Origin: Clostridiaceae bacterium | GTDB taxonomy: Bacteria > Bacillota > Clostridia > Oscillospirales > Acutalibacteraceae | NCBI GenBank assembly: GCA_016302625.1 | Contig: JAEDNG010000003.1 | Location: 1 to 20,185, forward strand | DNA length: 20,185 bases | Reading direction: 5' to 3' | Shown here: piece by piece, positions 1 to 8,088 of the stretch | Numbering within the stretch: the first letter of the stretch is position 1 | Layout: each line of letters starts with the position of its first letter | Notes under the pieces: generated by a model | What the model was told of the DNA's origin: nothing | Seen by the model: only the letters and a program-made list of their open reading frames with translations | Databases searched by the model: none | Program-made: the position numbers and the translations under genes

Positions 1-2109
1 GGACTGTCTGGCGGCTTTGAAATACCGTCTGAAAGGTTTATGCTTATAACCCACCGCCATATCGCGTCGGAGGGCAAAAAGCATAAATCAAGACCAAAAA
101 ACGCAAAGGAAATAGGCTCTCTCGATGAGCTTCGGCGCGGAGATTACGTCGTTCACGAGTCGCACGGAATAGGAATTTTCGATGGAATAAACCGCATAAC
201 AAACGACGGGGTCACAAAGGATTATATCAAAATTAAATACGCGAAAAGCGACGTGCTTTATGTGCCGGTGACACAGCTTGATTTGGTTTCAAAATATATC
301 GGCGCGGCGGAGGACGGCGGAATTAAGCTTAACCGCTTGGGCGGCGCCGAGTGGCAGAAAACGAGAAAACGCGTTAAAGCCGCGGTGCGTGATATGGCTA
401 AACAGTTAACCGCGCTTTACGCAAAGCGTATGTCGGTAAAGGGCTACGCTTTCGGACCTGACACCGATTTACAGAACGATTTTGAACGCCGTTTTGAATA
501 TGACGAGACCGACGACCAGCTTCGCTGTATAAATGAAATAAAGAGCGATATGGAGCGTTCGGTGCCGATGGACAGACTGCTTTGCGGCGACGTGGGCTTC
601 GGCAAAACCGAGGTGGCGCTGAGAGCCGCGTTTAAGTGCATAAGCGAGGGCAAGCAGTGCGCCATGCTGGTGCCCACCACAATTCTTGCAATGCAGCATT
701 ACAATACGATTACCCGCCGCTTCGGCGATATGCCCGTAACCGTAGCCTTGCTTAACCGTTTTGTTTCGCAGAAAGAGCAGTCGAGAATAATTGCTGACCT
801 TAAATGCGGCAGGCTCGATATGGTAGTAGGCACGCACAGGCTGATTTCTAAGGACATTTCCTTTAAGAATATCGGGCTTGTGATAATCGACGAGGAACAG
901 CGTTTCGGCGTGGCGCAAAAGGAAAGGCTTAAAGAGCTTTATCCGTTTGTGGATATACTGACATTAAGTGCGACGCCAATTCCCAGAACACTTAACATGG
1001 CTTTGTCGGGATTAAGAGATATGTCCTCAATAGACGAAGCTCCCGGCGACCGCCACCCGGTTCAAACCTATGTGCTTGAATACAACATCGGCGTAATTAC
1101 CGATGCGATAAATAAAGAAATCCGCCGAGGGGGACAGGTTTATTATCTCCACAACCGCGTTGAAAGTATTGAACGCTGTGCGGCTTCTCTTAAGGCTAAA
1201 CTGCCCGATATAAATATAGGAATCGCCCACGGTCAGATGAGCGAGGACGAGCTTACCGACGTATGGCGAAAGCTTGTAGAGCATGAAATAGATTTGCTTG
1301 TATGCACCACCATAATTGAAACCGGAGTTGATGTGCCTAACGCCAACACCCTGATTATCGAGGAAGCGGACAAAATGGGACTTTCCCAGCTTCATCAGCT
1401 AAGAGGCAGGGTGGGCAGGTCTCCGAGACGCGCATACGCTTATTTCTGCTTTAAGCAGGGCAGACAGCTATCCGACGTCGCTTCAAAGCGGCTTGAGGCA
1501 ATACGCGAATTTACCGAGTTCGGTTCAGGCTATAAAATAGCGATGCGCGACCTTGAAATAAGGGGAGCGGGCAGTATTTTAGGCGGCGAACAGCACGGAA
1601 ACATGGAGTCTGTCGGCTACGATATGTATTTAAAGCTGCTGTCACAAGCGGTCAACGAAGAAAACGGCGCTCCCGAGGAGGACGACATTCCCTGCACGGT
1701 TGATCTTAATGTTTCGGCGCATATACCCGAAAGCTATATTGAATCCCTGTCGGCAAGGCTCGGAATTTACAAGCGGATAGCCGCCATTAAAAACGACGAT
1801 GATGCAAGCGACGTTATCGATGAGCTGTGCGACCGTTTCGGAGAGCCTCCCGCCGCGGTTATGGGACTTATTGATATTGCGATTTTAAGGAATAAAGCGG
1901 CTGCGGCTAAAATTGCAGAGATAACTGGTACCTCAAACACCGCGATACTGCATATAAATTCAATTCAGCCAGAGATTATGGCAAAACTGTCCGAGCATTT
2001 CGGAAACCGCTTTTCACTTAACGCAACCGCGAAACCGGTCTATACAGTAAGGCTTGCTAAAGGACAGAAAATGTCAGACCTTGCGGCTCAACTCGCTGAA
2101 GCTCTTTAA
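1..2109 (+). CDS. mfd: Transcription-repair coupling factor Mfd, C-terminal part (5' end outside window)
   Basis: Mfd is an ATP-driven DNA translocase that pushes stalled RNA polymerase off damaged DNA and recruits UvrA. The reading frame is open from base 1, so the gene enters from the left; about 702 of the family's usual ~1,150 residues are present. Numbering from base 1, the RNA polymerase-interacting (CarD-like) domain lies at about 45-105, with RRGDYVVHESHGIGIF. Helicase motif I is GDVGFGKT at 196-203, motif II is DEEQ at 297-300, motif III is LSATPIPRT near 322, and QLRGRVGRS is motif VI. The TRCF domain fills the C-terminus. The UvrB-like N-terminal domains are missing because of the window edge; I see no frameshift. 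It stops 45 bases before a separate promoter for the next gene. Identity is very secure. Confidence 0.97.
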   Translation, partial: GLSGGFEIPSERFMLITHRHIASEGKKHKSRPKNAKEIGSLDELRRGDYVVHESHGIGIFDGINRITNDGVTKDYIKIKYAKSDVLYVPVTQLDLVSKYIGAAEDGGIKLNRLGGAEWQKTRKRVKAAVRDMAKQLTALYAKRMSVKGYAFGPDTDLQNDFERRFEYDETDDQLRCINEIKSDMERSVPMDRLLCGDVGFGKTEVALRAAFKCISEGKQCAMLVPTTILAMQHYNTITRRFGDMPVTVALLNRFVSQKEQSRIIADLKCGRLDMVVGTHRLISKDISFKNIGLVIIDEEQRFGVAQKERLKELYPFVDILTLSATPIPRTLNMALSGLRDMSSIDEAPGDRHPVQTYVLEYNIGVITDAINKEIRRGGQVYYLHNRVESIERCAASLKAKLPDINIGIAHGQMSEDELTDVWRKLVEHEIDLLVCTTIIETGVDVPNANTLIIEEADKMGLSQLHQLRGRVGRSPRRAYAYFCFKQGRQLSDVASKRLEAIREFTEFGSGYKIAMRDLEIRGAGSILGGEQHGNMESVGYDMYLKLLSQAVNEENGAPEEDDIPCTVDLNVSAHIPESYIESLSARLGIYKRIAAIKNDDDASDVIDELCDRFGEPPAAVMGLIDIAILRNKAAAAKIAEITGTSNTAILHINSIQPEIMAKLSEHFGNRFSLNATAKPVYTVRLAKGQKMSDLAAQLAEAL

Positions 2110-2153
2110 TTATACGGCAAATTATAATTATCCTTTAAATTTAAATTTTTTAG

Positions 2154-2182
2154 TAGACATTTATTCGGCTTTGGTATATAAT
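2154..2182 (+). promoter_or_regulatory. Sigma-A type promoter for the lipoprotein gene
   Basis: TAGACA at 2154-2159 (one mismatch to TTGACA) and a perfect TATAAT at 2177-2182 are separated by 17 bases. It lies in the AT-rich gap after mfd and 32 bases before the lipoprotein start, so the lipoprotein can be transcribed independently of mfd. A ribosome binding site GGAGG follows at 2203-2207. Confidence 0.75.
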
Positions 2183-2214
2183 TAATACATTATAGCTCTT
2201 ATGGAGGAATATTA

Positions 2215-3285
2215 ATGAAGAATTTTAAAAGAATTTTCGCCTCGGCGCTGGTTCTTGTTATGGCGCTTACGGTTGCCGCCTGCCACCCGAAGAACGAGAT
2301 TGCAGTTACCGTCGGCGACATTGAATTTACCTCGGCATATTATATGTGCGCGCTTATAAACGCCGATTCCGAGGCTAAGTCTAAGGTGCAGGAGGAACTG
2401 TCCGACGACGAATCATCGACTGACATTGATTATTATTCCAAAAAGGTCGACGGCAAGGATTTTGTAACATGGGTGGAAGACACCGCTATGGACAGCTTAA
2501 AGAAGATCGCCGCCTACAAAACCCTCTGCAAGGAAAACGATCTTGAAATTTCCGAGGAGGACGCCTCCAACGCGGAAACGTATGCCTCTTATTATTGGTC
2601 AAACTACGGCTATTCAGCTTATTTTGAGCCGAACGGAGTAGGTGAGAACACCTATAAGCAGTATATGAAGGATTCCTATTATTCAAGTGTTTATTTTGAA
2701 CACCTTTACTGCAAGGACGGCACAAAGGAGATTGCCGCCGATACCGTTAAGAGCAAAATGTACGAGACCTTTGTTATCGCAGATATGCTTCAGGCAAGCT
2801 TTTCGGAGAAGAGTGAGGACGAAATTACCGAAATTAAGGATAAGTTTAATAACTATGTAACCGAGCTTAAGGACGGCAAAAAGACCTTTGAGGAGGTTTA
2901 CGTAGATTATAACGGTCCTTCGGAGGAAAACGAAGAAACCGAATCCGAAGAGCCTAAGCCTAAGGATAAATACGCCTCAGTTTTAGGACCGGAGGACTCC
3001 GCATACGAATCCGATCAGTATGAAACCGTAAAGGCTATGGCGGTAGGCGAGGTCAAGCTTATTGAGCTTGACGACAATGCGGGACTTATTATCGCGGTCA
3101 AGCAGGATATTACTGCCGATTCGTACTATATTGATAACCTTGATTTGGCAACCCGCCATCTTATCGCAGATGACGAATTTGAAAAGGATATCGAAACTTA
3201 TGCAGGTAAGATGAAGTGTGATGTAAACAATTACGCGGTCAAACAGTTTAAGGTTAAAAAGATTAAAGAGCCTTCGGCAAGCTGA
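2215..3285 (+). CDS. Lipoprotein, PrsA/SurA-like foldase with a degenerate parvulin domain
   Basis: A 356-residue secreted lipoprotein. A basic N-terminus and hydrophobic stretch (residues 4-19) lead to the lipobox VAAC with Cys23, so it should be anchored on the outer face of the membrane. Residues 27-185 are a helical region like the SurA/PrsA N-terminal chaperone domain. Residues 187-298 follow the layout of a parvulin rotamase: a strand ADMLQASF, a helix with TFEEVYVDYN, then GEVKLIELDDNAGLIIAVK, which resembles the closing 'GEIS.PV....G.HII' strand. The His expected in the first strand (as in ASHIL) is absent, and an acidic insert (235-250) interrupts the domain. Foldases of this type often follow mfd in Clostridia, which supports the assignment. 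Start: ATG 8 bases after GGAGG. The lipoprotein call is firm; foldase ancestry is inference, and rotamase activity seems unlikely. Confidence 0.7.
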   Translation: MKNFKRIFASALVLVMALTVAACHPKNEIAVTVGDIEFTSAYYMCALINADSEAKSKVQEELSDDESSTDIDYYSKKVDGKDFVTWVEDTAMDSLKKIAAYKTLCKENDLEISEEDASNAETYASYYWSNYGYSAYFEPNGVGENTYKQYMKDSYYSSVYFEHLYCKDGTKEIAADTVKSKMYETFVIADMLQASFSEKSEDEITEIKDKFNNYVTELKDGKKTFEEVYVDYNGPSEENEETESEEPKPKDKYASVLGPEDSAYESDQYETVKAMAVGEVKLIELDDNAGLIIAVKQDITADSYYIDNLDLATRHLIADDEFEKDIETYAGKMKCDVNNYAVKQFKVKKIKEPSAS

Positions 3286-3305
3286 TAAAAACAATCATAA
3301 CTCCT

Positions 3306-3345
3306 AAGGGCGGCTTCTCAACACGGAAGCCGCCCTTTTGTGATT
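3306..3345 (+). terminator. Rho-independent terminator after the lipoprotein gene
   Basis: A perfect 12-bp stem, AAGGGCGGCTTC (3306-3317) with GAAGCCGCCCTT (3326-3337), has an 8-base loop and is followed by TTTTGTGATTTTTT. The T-rich tail favours the + strand. malQ ends at 3348 on the other strand, so the hairpin may also stop that operon, although its T-tract in that direction is poor. Confidence 0.88.
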
Positions 3346-3347
3346 TT

Positions 3348-4838
3348 TTAGTATTTATTTCTTCCGTCAGACAGCCGTTTTACGGTTTCGGTTAAGCTGT
3401 CGCAGATATCGTCGGTGCTTAGTCTCCATTCCCAGTTTCCGGACGGAATACCGGGAGTGTTAAGCCTGTCGGAAGAATCAAGCTGCAAATAATCCTGCAT
3501 CGGAACAATTACAATTCTTGCCTTTGATTTCATGCCGAAAGCTATAAGGCTTAAAACCGCAGAGTTGCTTTTGTCCGCCGGCACAAGTTTTGAAAACATG
3601 AGCCTTTCGCGCTCCGACGCTTTTTCAAACCACCCTCGCGTGGTGTCGTTGTCGTGCGTTCCTGTGTAGCAGACGCAGTTTTTCTGATAATTTTTCGGCA
3701 AAAAGGGATTTTCGAGGTCGGTATTAAAGGCAAACTGAAGTACTTTCATGTTCGGAAAGCCTGTATCAAGTATCAGCTTTTCAACCTCGGGAGTTTCGCC
3801 GCCTAAATCCTCTGCGATTATTTCGGCGTCGATATTTTCTTTCATGATATTCCAAAAGGGAAGTCCGACGCCCTTTTCCCATTTTCCGCTTTTGGCGTTT
3901 TGAGCTCCGTAGGGAATGGTGTAATAATCCGCAAAGGCACGGAAATGGTCAATTCTTATCACGTCGTAAAGCTTTGCGTTATGTGCAAGACGCTCTTTCC
4001 ACCACTCATAGCCGGTTGTTTTCTGAAAATCCCAGTCGTATATGGGGTTGCCCCAAAGCTGACCGTCCGCCGAAAAAACGTCGGGCGGTACTCCGGCTAC
4101 AAGCACGGGGGTCATGTCGCGCCCTAAACGAAAATTATCGGGTCTGCTCCATACATCGGCGCTGTCGTACTGAACATAAAAGGGAATGTCGCCTATTATT
4201 TTTATTCCGTTCTCCGCGGCATAGGATTTAAGCTTAAAATACTGCGAAAAGAAAAAATACTGCGTGATTTCATAGAATAAAATCTGCTCCGCGTGGTTTT
4301 TTCTAAAATGGTTTAAGTCGCTCGGCAGTCGGTATTTAAGACCGTCGGCAAGCTCCGCAAAGCTTTTTTTGCGGTATACCTCTTTTAAAGCCATAAATAC
4401 TGCGTAATCGTCGAGCCAGTAAGAGTTTTCACGCTGAAAAGCCTTAAAATCACGGCTTTTGGTATCAAAATTCTCGGCAGCTTTTTTAATTAATGGTATC
4501 TTGAACTCGCGAACCAGCCTGTAATCGACATTTTTCGGAAACAATGTTTCCGGTATATCAGCCGGATTTAAAAGCCCGTCGTCAATAAGCATATCAAGGT
4601 CGATAAAGAGCATTTCGCCTGCAAAGGAGCTTACCGAGCTGTAAGGTGAGTTTCCTTTTCCGACAGGGCAAAGGGGCAGTATCTGCCAGTAGGTCTGTCG
4701 GCTTTTTTTAAGAAAGTCTACAAATCGGTAGGCTTCTCTGCCAAGGGAGCCTATTCCATAGGGCGAGGGTAAGGAGGATATGTGTAAAAGAATCCCGCTT
4801 TCCCTCGCATATTTTACCTCGTTACCCCTTAACAGCAC
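3348..4838 (-). CDS. malQ: 4-alpha-glucanotransferase (amylomaltase, GH77)
   Basis: A cytoplasmic enzyme that transfers alpha-1,4-glucan segments between maltodextrins, feeding imported malto-oligosaccharides into glycolysis. Family marks are SGILLHISSLPSPYGIGSLG near the N-terminus and the GH77 catalytic residues: the nucleophile Asp in RIDHFRAF (~297), the acid/base Glu in AEDLGG (~343) and the Asp in GTHDND (~396). These are close to 293, 340 and 395 of Thermus amylomaltase. Length ~496 residues matches the family's ~500. The start is uncertain. The GTG at 4838 is the nearest in-frame accepted codon with a plausible AAGGGG nine bases upstream, and it overlaps the permease gene by 17 bases. 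The best-spaced position is a GTA at 4817, and a well-placed ATG at 4810 is out of frame. It is the last gene of the sugar-uptake operon. Function is secure; the N-terminus is not. Confidence 0.93.
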   Translation of the reverse strand: MLLRGNEVKYARESGILLHISSLPSPYGIGSLGREAYRFVDFLKKSRQTYWQILPLCPVGKGNSPYSSVSSFAGEMLFIDLDMLIDDGLLNPADIPETLFPKNVDYRLVREFKIPLIKKAAENFDTKSRDFKAFQRENSYWLDDYAVFMALKEVYRKKSFAELADGLKYRLPSDLNHFRKNHAEQILFYEITQYFFFSQYFKLKSYAAENGIKIIGDIPFYVQYDSADVWSRPDNFRLGRDMTPVLVAGVPPDVFSADGQLWGNPIYDWDFQKTTGYEWWKERLAHNAKLYDVIRIDHFRAFADYYTIPYGAQNAKSGKWEKGVGLPFWNIMKENIDAEIIAEDLGGETPEVEKLILDTGFPNMKVLQFAFNTDLENPFLPKNYQKNCVCYTGTHDNDTTRGWFEKASERERLMFSKLVPADKSNSAVLSLIAFGMKSKARIVIVPMQDYLQLDSSDRLNTPGIPSGNWEWRLSTDDICDSLTETVKRLSDGRNKY

Positions 4839-5652
4839 CTGCCGCAACCCCTTTGATGATATATTTCTGTGATGACAAATAGAAAACGACCACCGGAATA
4901 ATGGAAAGGACAAGCATTGCCATCATTGCACCCATATCCACCGAGCCGTAACCGCCCTTAAGATACTGTACGGCAATCGGAATTGTTTTATAATCGCTTC
5001 CTATAACAAGATAGGGAAGAAGATAGTCGTTCCATATCCACATGGTGTTTAAAATCGCCACGGTTATAGCAGTCGGCTTTAAAATCGGAAAAACCACCTG
5101 CCAGTAGGTCTGAAGCGGCGTGCAACCGTCTATCGTCGCAGCCTCCTCTATACCGAGAGGAACGGTTTTTATAAAGCCCGAATACATAAATACCGAAAGC
5201 CCCGCGCCGAAGCCAAGATATATTAATATTATTCCGAGCGGATTGTCAAGATGCATCACATTCGCTATTTTCGACATTGTAAACATAACCATCTGAAAGG
5301 GTACTATCATGGAGAATACTAACGAATAGTAAAGAACAGATGTGAATTTTGTTTTGACACGCACGATATACCATGCTGTCATTGAGGTGAAAACGGTTAT
5401 CGCGGCTATTGAGAAAACGGTGATAAAAAGCGACCAGCCGAAAGCCGAGGGAAAGCCTGTGCTTCGGATTCCCTCGGTATAATTTGCGAGTCCGACGAAA
5501 TAACTGCCAAGCGGCAGAGTAAAGGGAGACTCGGTAATCGAAAACTTTGTTTTGAAAGAATTTATCAGCACTACCGCCACCGGAAAAATAAAGGCGGCGG
5601 CAAAAGCTAAAAGCAAAACAAAGAATATAGAGTTTAATATCTTTCTTCCCAT
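4822..5652 (-). CDS. Carbohydrate ABC transporter permease, MalG/MsmG type
   Basis: The second membrane subunit of a CUT1-family sugar importer. It has 276 residues and about six membrane segments (for example 8-30, 73-95, 107-125, 139-158, 195-213 and 243-262). The EAA loop that docks on the ATPase is EEAATIDGCTPLQTYWQVVF (residues 169-188), and the C-terminus IIKGVAAGAVKG is typical of MalG-like proteins. It starts by TGATG: the stop of the upstream permease and this ATG share one base, a sign of translational coupling. Its 3' end overlaps the presumed start of malQ. Substrate specificity cannot be read from the sequence; maltodextrin is inferred from malQ in the same operon. Confidence 0.93.
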   Translation of the reverse strand: MGRKILNSIFFVLLLAFAAAFIFPVAVVLINSFKTKFSITESPFTLPLGSYFVGLANYTEGIRSTGFPSAFGWSLFITVFSIAAITVFTSMTAWYIVRVKTKFTSVLYYSLVFSMIVPFQMVMFTMSKIANVMHLDNPLGIILIYLGFGAGLSVFMYSGFIKTVPLGIEEAATIDGCTPLQTYWQVVFPILKPTAITVAILNTMWIWNDYLLPYLVIGSDYKTIPIAVQYLKGGYGSVDMGAMMAMLVLSIIPVVVFYLSSQKYIIKGVAAGAVKG

Positions 5653-6497
5653 CAGCTTTCAACCTCTTTTCTGCGGGTTAAGTTAAGCTGTAAAAGCGCG
5701 ATGACCGCAACTATTATAAAGAATATTACCGCCTTTGCCTGTCCGACGCCCTCATAGCCCGTTCTTGAATAAAATGTGTTATAAATATCGAGCGCCAGCA
5801 TCTGCGTGCGGTTTGCGGGAGCGCCGGCGGTCAGCGCTAAGTTCTGGTCGAAAAGCTTAAAGGAATTTGTGATTGTTAAAAATAAGCAAATTGTTATCGA
5901 CGGCATGACCGACGGGATCGTTATCCTAAAGAGTGTGGTAAACGCGTTCGCCCCGTCGACCCTTGCCGCCTCTAAAATATCTGTCGGGATATTCTGTATG
6001 CCGGCGATATATATAATCATCATATAACCTATCATCTGCCAATGCATAAGGATAACCAGCCCCCAAAAGCCGTAGGTCGGGTTGGAGGTTATCGAATAGC
6101 CGAACTTATAAAGCACTCCGTTAATAATTACCTGCCAGATATATCCGAGCACTATTCCGCCGATTAAATTCGGCATGAAGAAAACCGTGCGGAAAAAGTT
6201 TGTGCCGGGTATATCCCTTGTGAAAAGCATTGCCAATATAAAAGCGATAACGTTTATTCCGATTACCGATATTACGGAAAATTTAACCGTAAACCATAAG
6301 GCGTCAAGGAAAAGACGGTCGTCTTTAAATGCTCTTATATAATTGGAAAAGCCTACAAAGGTCGCGTCGCTTACCGTTCTGAACTCGGTAAAGGACAGCA
6401 GCACACCCAACACGAACGGTACTGCAAAAGCTATAAGAAAGGCTATTAAAGTCGGCATTACGAATATCGGGAAATAGCGTCTAACCGTCCTGTTCAT
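5652..6497 (-). CDS. Carbohydrate ABC transporter permease, MalF/MsmF type
   Basis: The first membrane subunit of the same sugar importer, partner of the permease that follows. It has 281 residues: an N-terminal segment at 10-34, then the binding-protein-dependent transport domain from ~70 to 275 with about five more helices. The EAA loop is EAARVDGANAFTTLFRITIP (176-195). Length fits the short MsmF/UgpA type rather than enterobacterial MalF, which has a large periplasmic insert. The ATG lies immediately after the TAA of the solute-binding protein gene with no gap, so the two are almost certainly co-transcribed. The best ribosome-binding-like sequence (GGAAGAG) is some 14 bases upstream and weak, which suggests reliance on coupling. 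Confidence 0.93.
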   Translation of the reverse strand: MNRTVRRYFPIFVMPTLIAFLIAFAVPFVLGVLLSFTEFRTVSDATFVGFSNYIRAFKDDRLFLDALWFTVKFSVISVIGINVIAFILAMLFTRDIPGTNFFRTVFFMPNLIGGIVLGYIWQVIINGVLYKFGYSITSNPTYGFWGLVILMHWQMIGYMMIIYIAGIQNIPTDILEAARVDGANAFTTLFRITIPSVMPSITICLFLTITNSFKLFDQNLALTAGAPANRTQMLALDIYNTFYSRTGYEGVGQAKAVIFFIIVAVIALLQLNLTRRKEVES

Positions 6498-7838
6498 TTA
6501 CATGCGTTCACTCTTCCATTTGTCTGTTATCGATTTTCTTACATCTTCCCACTTTTTGTTGCCCTGAACGTAATCGAGCAGCGAACTGCCGACCTCCTTT
6601 TTAAAGGCTTCGCTCGGGAAAGAAGTGAATACCCAAGGGATATTTTTATAGGAGTCATCCTTCATATAGCGAGAAATTTCCTTTGCAAGCGGGTCGTTGG
6701 GAAGCTCGTCTTCGGAAAAAGTGTTAAAGGGAGTTATAAAATCGAGCTTCTTTGTAACGTAGTCCTTGCCCGTATCGCTTGAAAAGAGCCACTCAAGGAA
6801 AGCAAGTGAATTTTTTTGCTGTTCGTCGCTTGCGTTTTTGTTGATTGCCAAATAGTTTTCGGTGCCTATGCAAATTCCCTGACCTTTTTCGCCTTCAATC
6901 CCGGTGTATATCGGGAGCATTTTAATATCGTCGGCTTTAACGGTGTTGCCCGAAACACCCGAAATCTGCGACCAGCTCCAGTTGCCGTTCTGAACCATTG
7001 CTACCTTGCCGAGTGCAAATTCCGCCATTGAATCGGCCACGGATTTAGAGCCTAAAAGTGTGGGTTTTGTAATTGAATTGTTGATATAAAGGTCAAAAAG
7101 CTTTTCAAAATTTTCGTAATACTTATATTTTAATTCCTTAGCGTCAAGGCCGGTAAGAGTCGGGTCAATATCGGCGTCTCCGGTTTCCAAGAACTCATAA
7201 TACAGCGGAACATTAAGCAAATGAGTTTGCCACCGCCAGTCTTCGCCGGTTGCAAGTGAAGTAGAGGCGAAAACGCCCTCAATTCCGAGCTTTGAAAGGT
7301 TTGCGGTCATATCCTCAACGACTGCTTTAAGCTTATCGAAGCTGTCAATTTCATCCGCTGATTTGAGTTCGGTCTTTTTGTCTTGCAGTGCGAAATATTT
7401 TTTCATTATCGCGTTGTTGTAAATGATTCCGTAGCCCTCGACAACGTAAGGGATACCGTATACTCCGTCACCCTCTTTTATAGCGAGCGTTTTGTCTGCC
7501 AACATGTCGTAAAGCTTGCTGTCCTTTAAATCAAGACAGTAGTTTTTCCACGAGTTGTAGCCGATGGGTCCGTTAATCTGGAAAATAGTCGGCGCGCTTG
7601 ATTTTGCTATTTCGGATTTAAGGGTTTGCTCATAGGTGTTTGCCGCCGCCGTAACGACCTTTACCTTGATTCCCTTTTCTTCCTCGTATTTCTTTGCCAG
7701 TTCTTCATATACGGATGCGGATTCCGGCTTGAAATTAAGGAAATAGACCTCCGAGGTCTTCTTTTTGCCGCAGCCCGCAAGGGTACAGCAGGACAGCAGG
7801 CAAATAAATGATAATAATAAAGAAATCGGTTTTTTCAT
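6498..7838 (-). CDS. Extracellular sugar-binding lipoprotein of the ABC importer (family 1)
   Basis: It captures the sugar outside the cell and delivers it to the two permeases. It has 446 residues with a lipoprotein signal peptide: MKKP, a hydrophobic core, and lipobox LAGC with Cys23. The mature part follows the solute-binding family 1 pattern: VYFLNFKPES opening strand, KYEEEKGIKVKVV, PTIFQINGP, GIPYVVEGYGIIYN, a MVQNGNWSW segment and AFLEWLFSSDTGKDYV near the end. A perfect ribosome binding site AGGAGGT (7844-7850 on the + coordinates) lies 5 bases before the ATG. It is the first gene of the four-gene operon. No ATPase gene follows; Firmicutes CUT1 importers often share one encoded elsewhere. 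Malto-oligosaccharide as ligand is inferred from malQ. Confidence 0.92.
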   Translation of the reverse strand: MKKPISLLLSFICLLSCCTLAGCGKKKTSEVYFLNFKPESASVYEELAKKYEEEKGIKVKVVTAAANTYEQTLKSEIAKSSAPTIFQINGPIGYNSWKNYCLDLKDSKLYDMLADKTLAIKEGDGVYGIPYVVEGYGIIYNNAIMKKYFALQDKKTELKSADEIDSFDKLKAVVEDMTANLSKLGIEGVFASTSLATGEDWRWQTHLLNVPLYYEFLETGDADIDPTLTGLDAKELKYKYYENFEKLFDLYINNSITKPTLLGSKSVADSMAEFALGKVAMVQNGNWSWSQISGVSGNTVKADDIKMLPIYTGIEGEKGQGICIGTENYLAINKNASDEQQKNSLAFLEWLFSSDTGKDYVTKKLDFITPFNTFSEDELPNDPLAKEISRYMKDDSYKNIPWVFTSFPSEAFKKEVGSSLLDYVQGNKKWEDVRKSITDKWKSERM

Positions 7839-7881
7839 ATTTTACCTCCTAAAGATTTCTTTTAATACTTTTCCGCAAAAC

Positions 7882-8039
7882 GAGAAAAAAATTCTCTTTC
7901 TTTAAAAAATCATATAAAAAGTACCGAAAAACCGCTTGATTAAAAGAAATTCTCTTATAAGTAGAATTGAAAAAAATATTCTACTGCATGGAAATTCACA
8001 GTAGAAATTCAAAATAGTAACATTAGGGTGAATTATTCA
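7882..8039. promoter_or_regulatory. Repeat-rich divergent regulatory region, putative operator sites
   Basis: The 250-base gap between the sugar operon (leftward) and the DegV gene (rightward) is very AT-rich and full of small symmetric elements. GAAATTC occurs three times (7946-7952, 7991-7997, 8004-8010). GTAGAAT at 7961-7967 faces ATTCTAC at 7978-7984 across 10 bases. CTACTG (7981-7986) faces CAGTAG (7999-8004) across 12 bases. TGAATTATTCA (8029-8039) is a perfect palindrome, and GAGAA-N5-TTCTC lies at 7882-7896 in the leader of the binding-protein gene. This density suggests protein binding, plausibly sugar-dependent control of the operon, but no regulator gene is nearby and no LacI-type CG-centred operator is visible. 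I could not identify a convincing promoter for the leftward operon. Confidence 0.45.
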
Positions 8040-8056
8040 TATTTTTGTATTACAAT
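8028..8056 (+). promoter_or_regulatory. Possible promoter for the DegV gene
   Basis: TACAAT at 8051-8056 is a fair -10 box. At 17 bases spacing the -35 position reads GTGAAT (8028-8033), only three matches to consensus, and it overlaps the palindrome TGAATTATTCA. A weak, possibly regulated promoter. Confidence 0.35.
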
Positions 8057-8088
8057 AATATTAAAAAAGAACTGCAGGAGAGTTTATA

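Noticed and set aside
469..918. Open frames on the - strand inside mfd
   Set aside because: They are antisense to a strongly conserved gene, have no recognisable protein features, and have no ribosome binding site.
2110..2153. Terminator after mfd
   Set aside because: Only short AT-only symmetric stretches are seen; no stable stem with a T-tail, so read-through into the lipoprotein gene remains possible.
4839..4913. Longer malQ reading frame starting at TTG 4913
   Set aside because: The extra residues lie within the coding region of the upstream permease, resemble no MalQ N-terminus, and have no well-placed ribosome binding site.
7909..7937. Leftward promoter for the sugar operon using TATGAT (7914-7909)
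   Set aside because: No -35-like hexamer is found at 16-18 bases spacing, so I could not support it.
7839..8088. CRISPR-like or mobile-element repeats
   Set aside because: The repeats are 6-7 bases with irregular spacing and AT-rich composition; there are no direct repeats of 20 or more bases, no spacers and no transposase.
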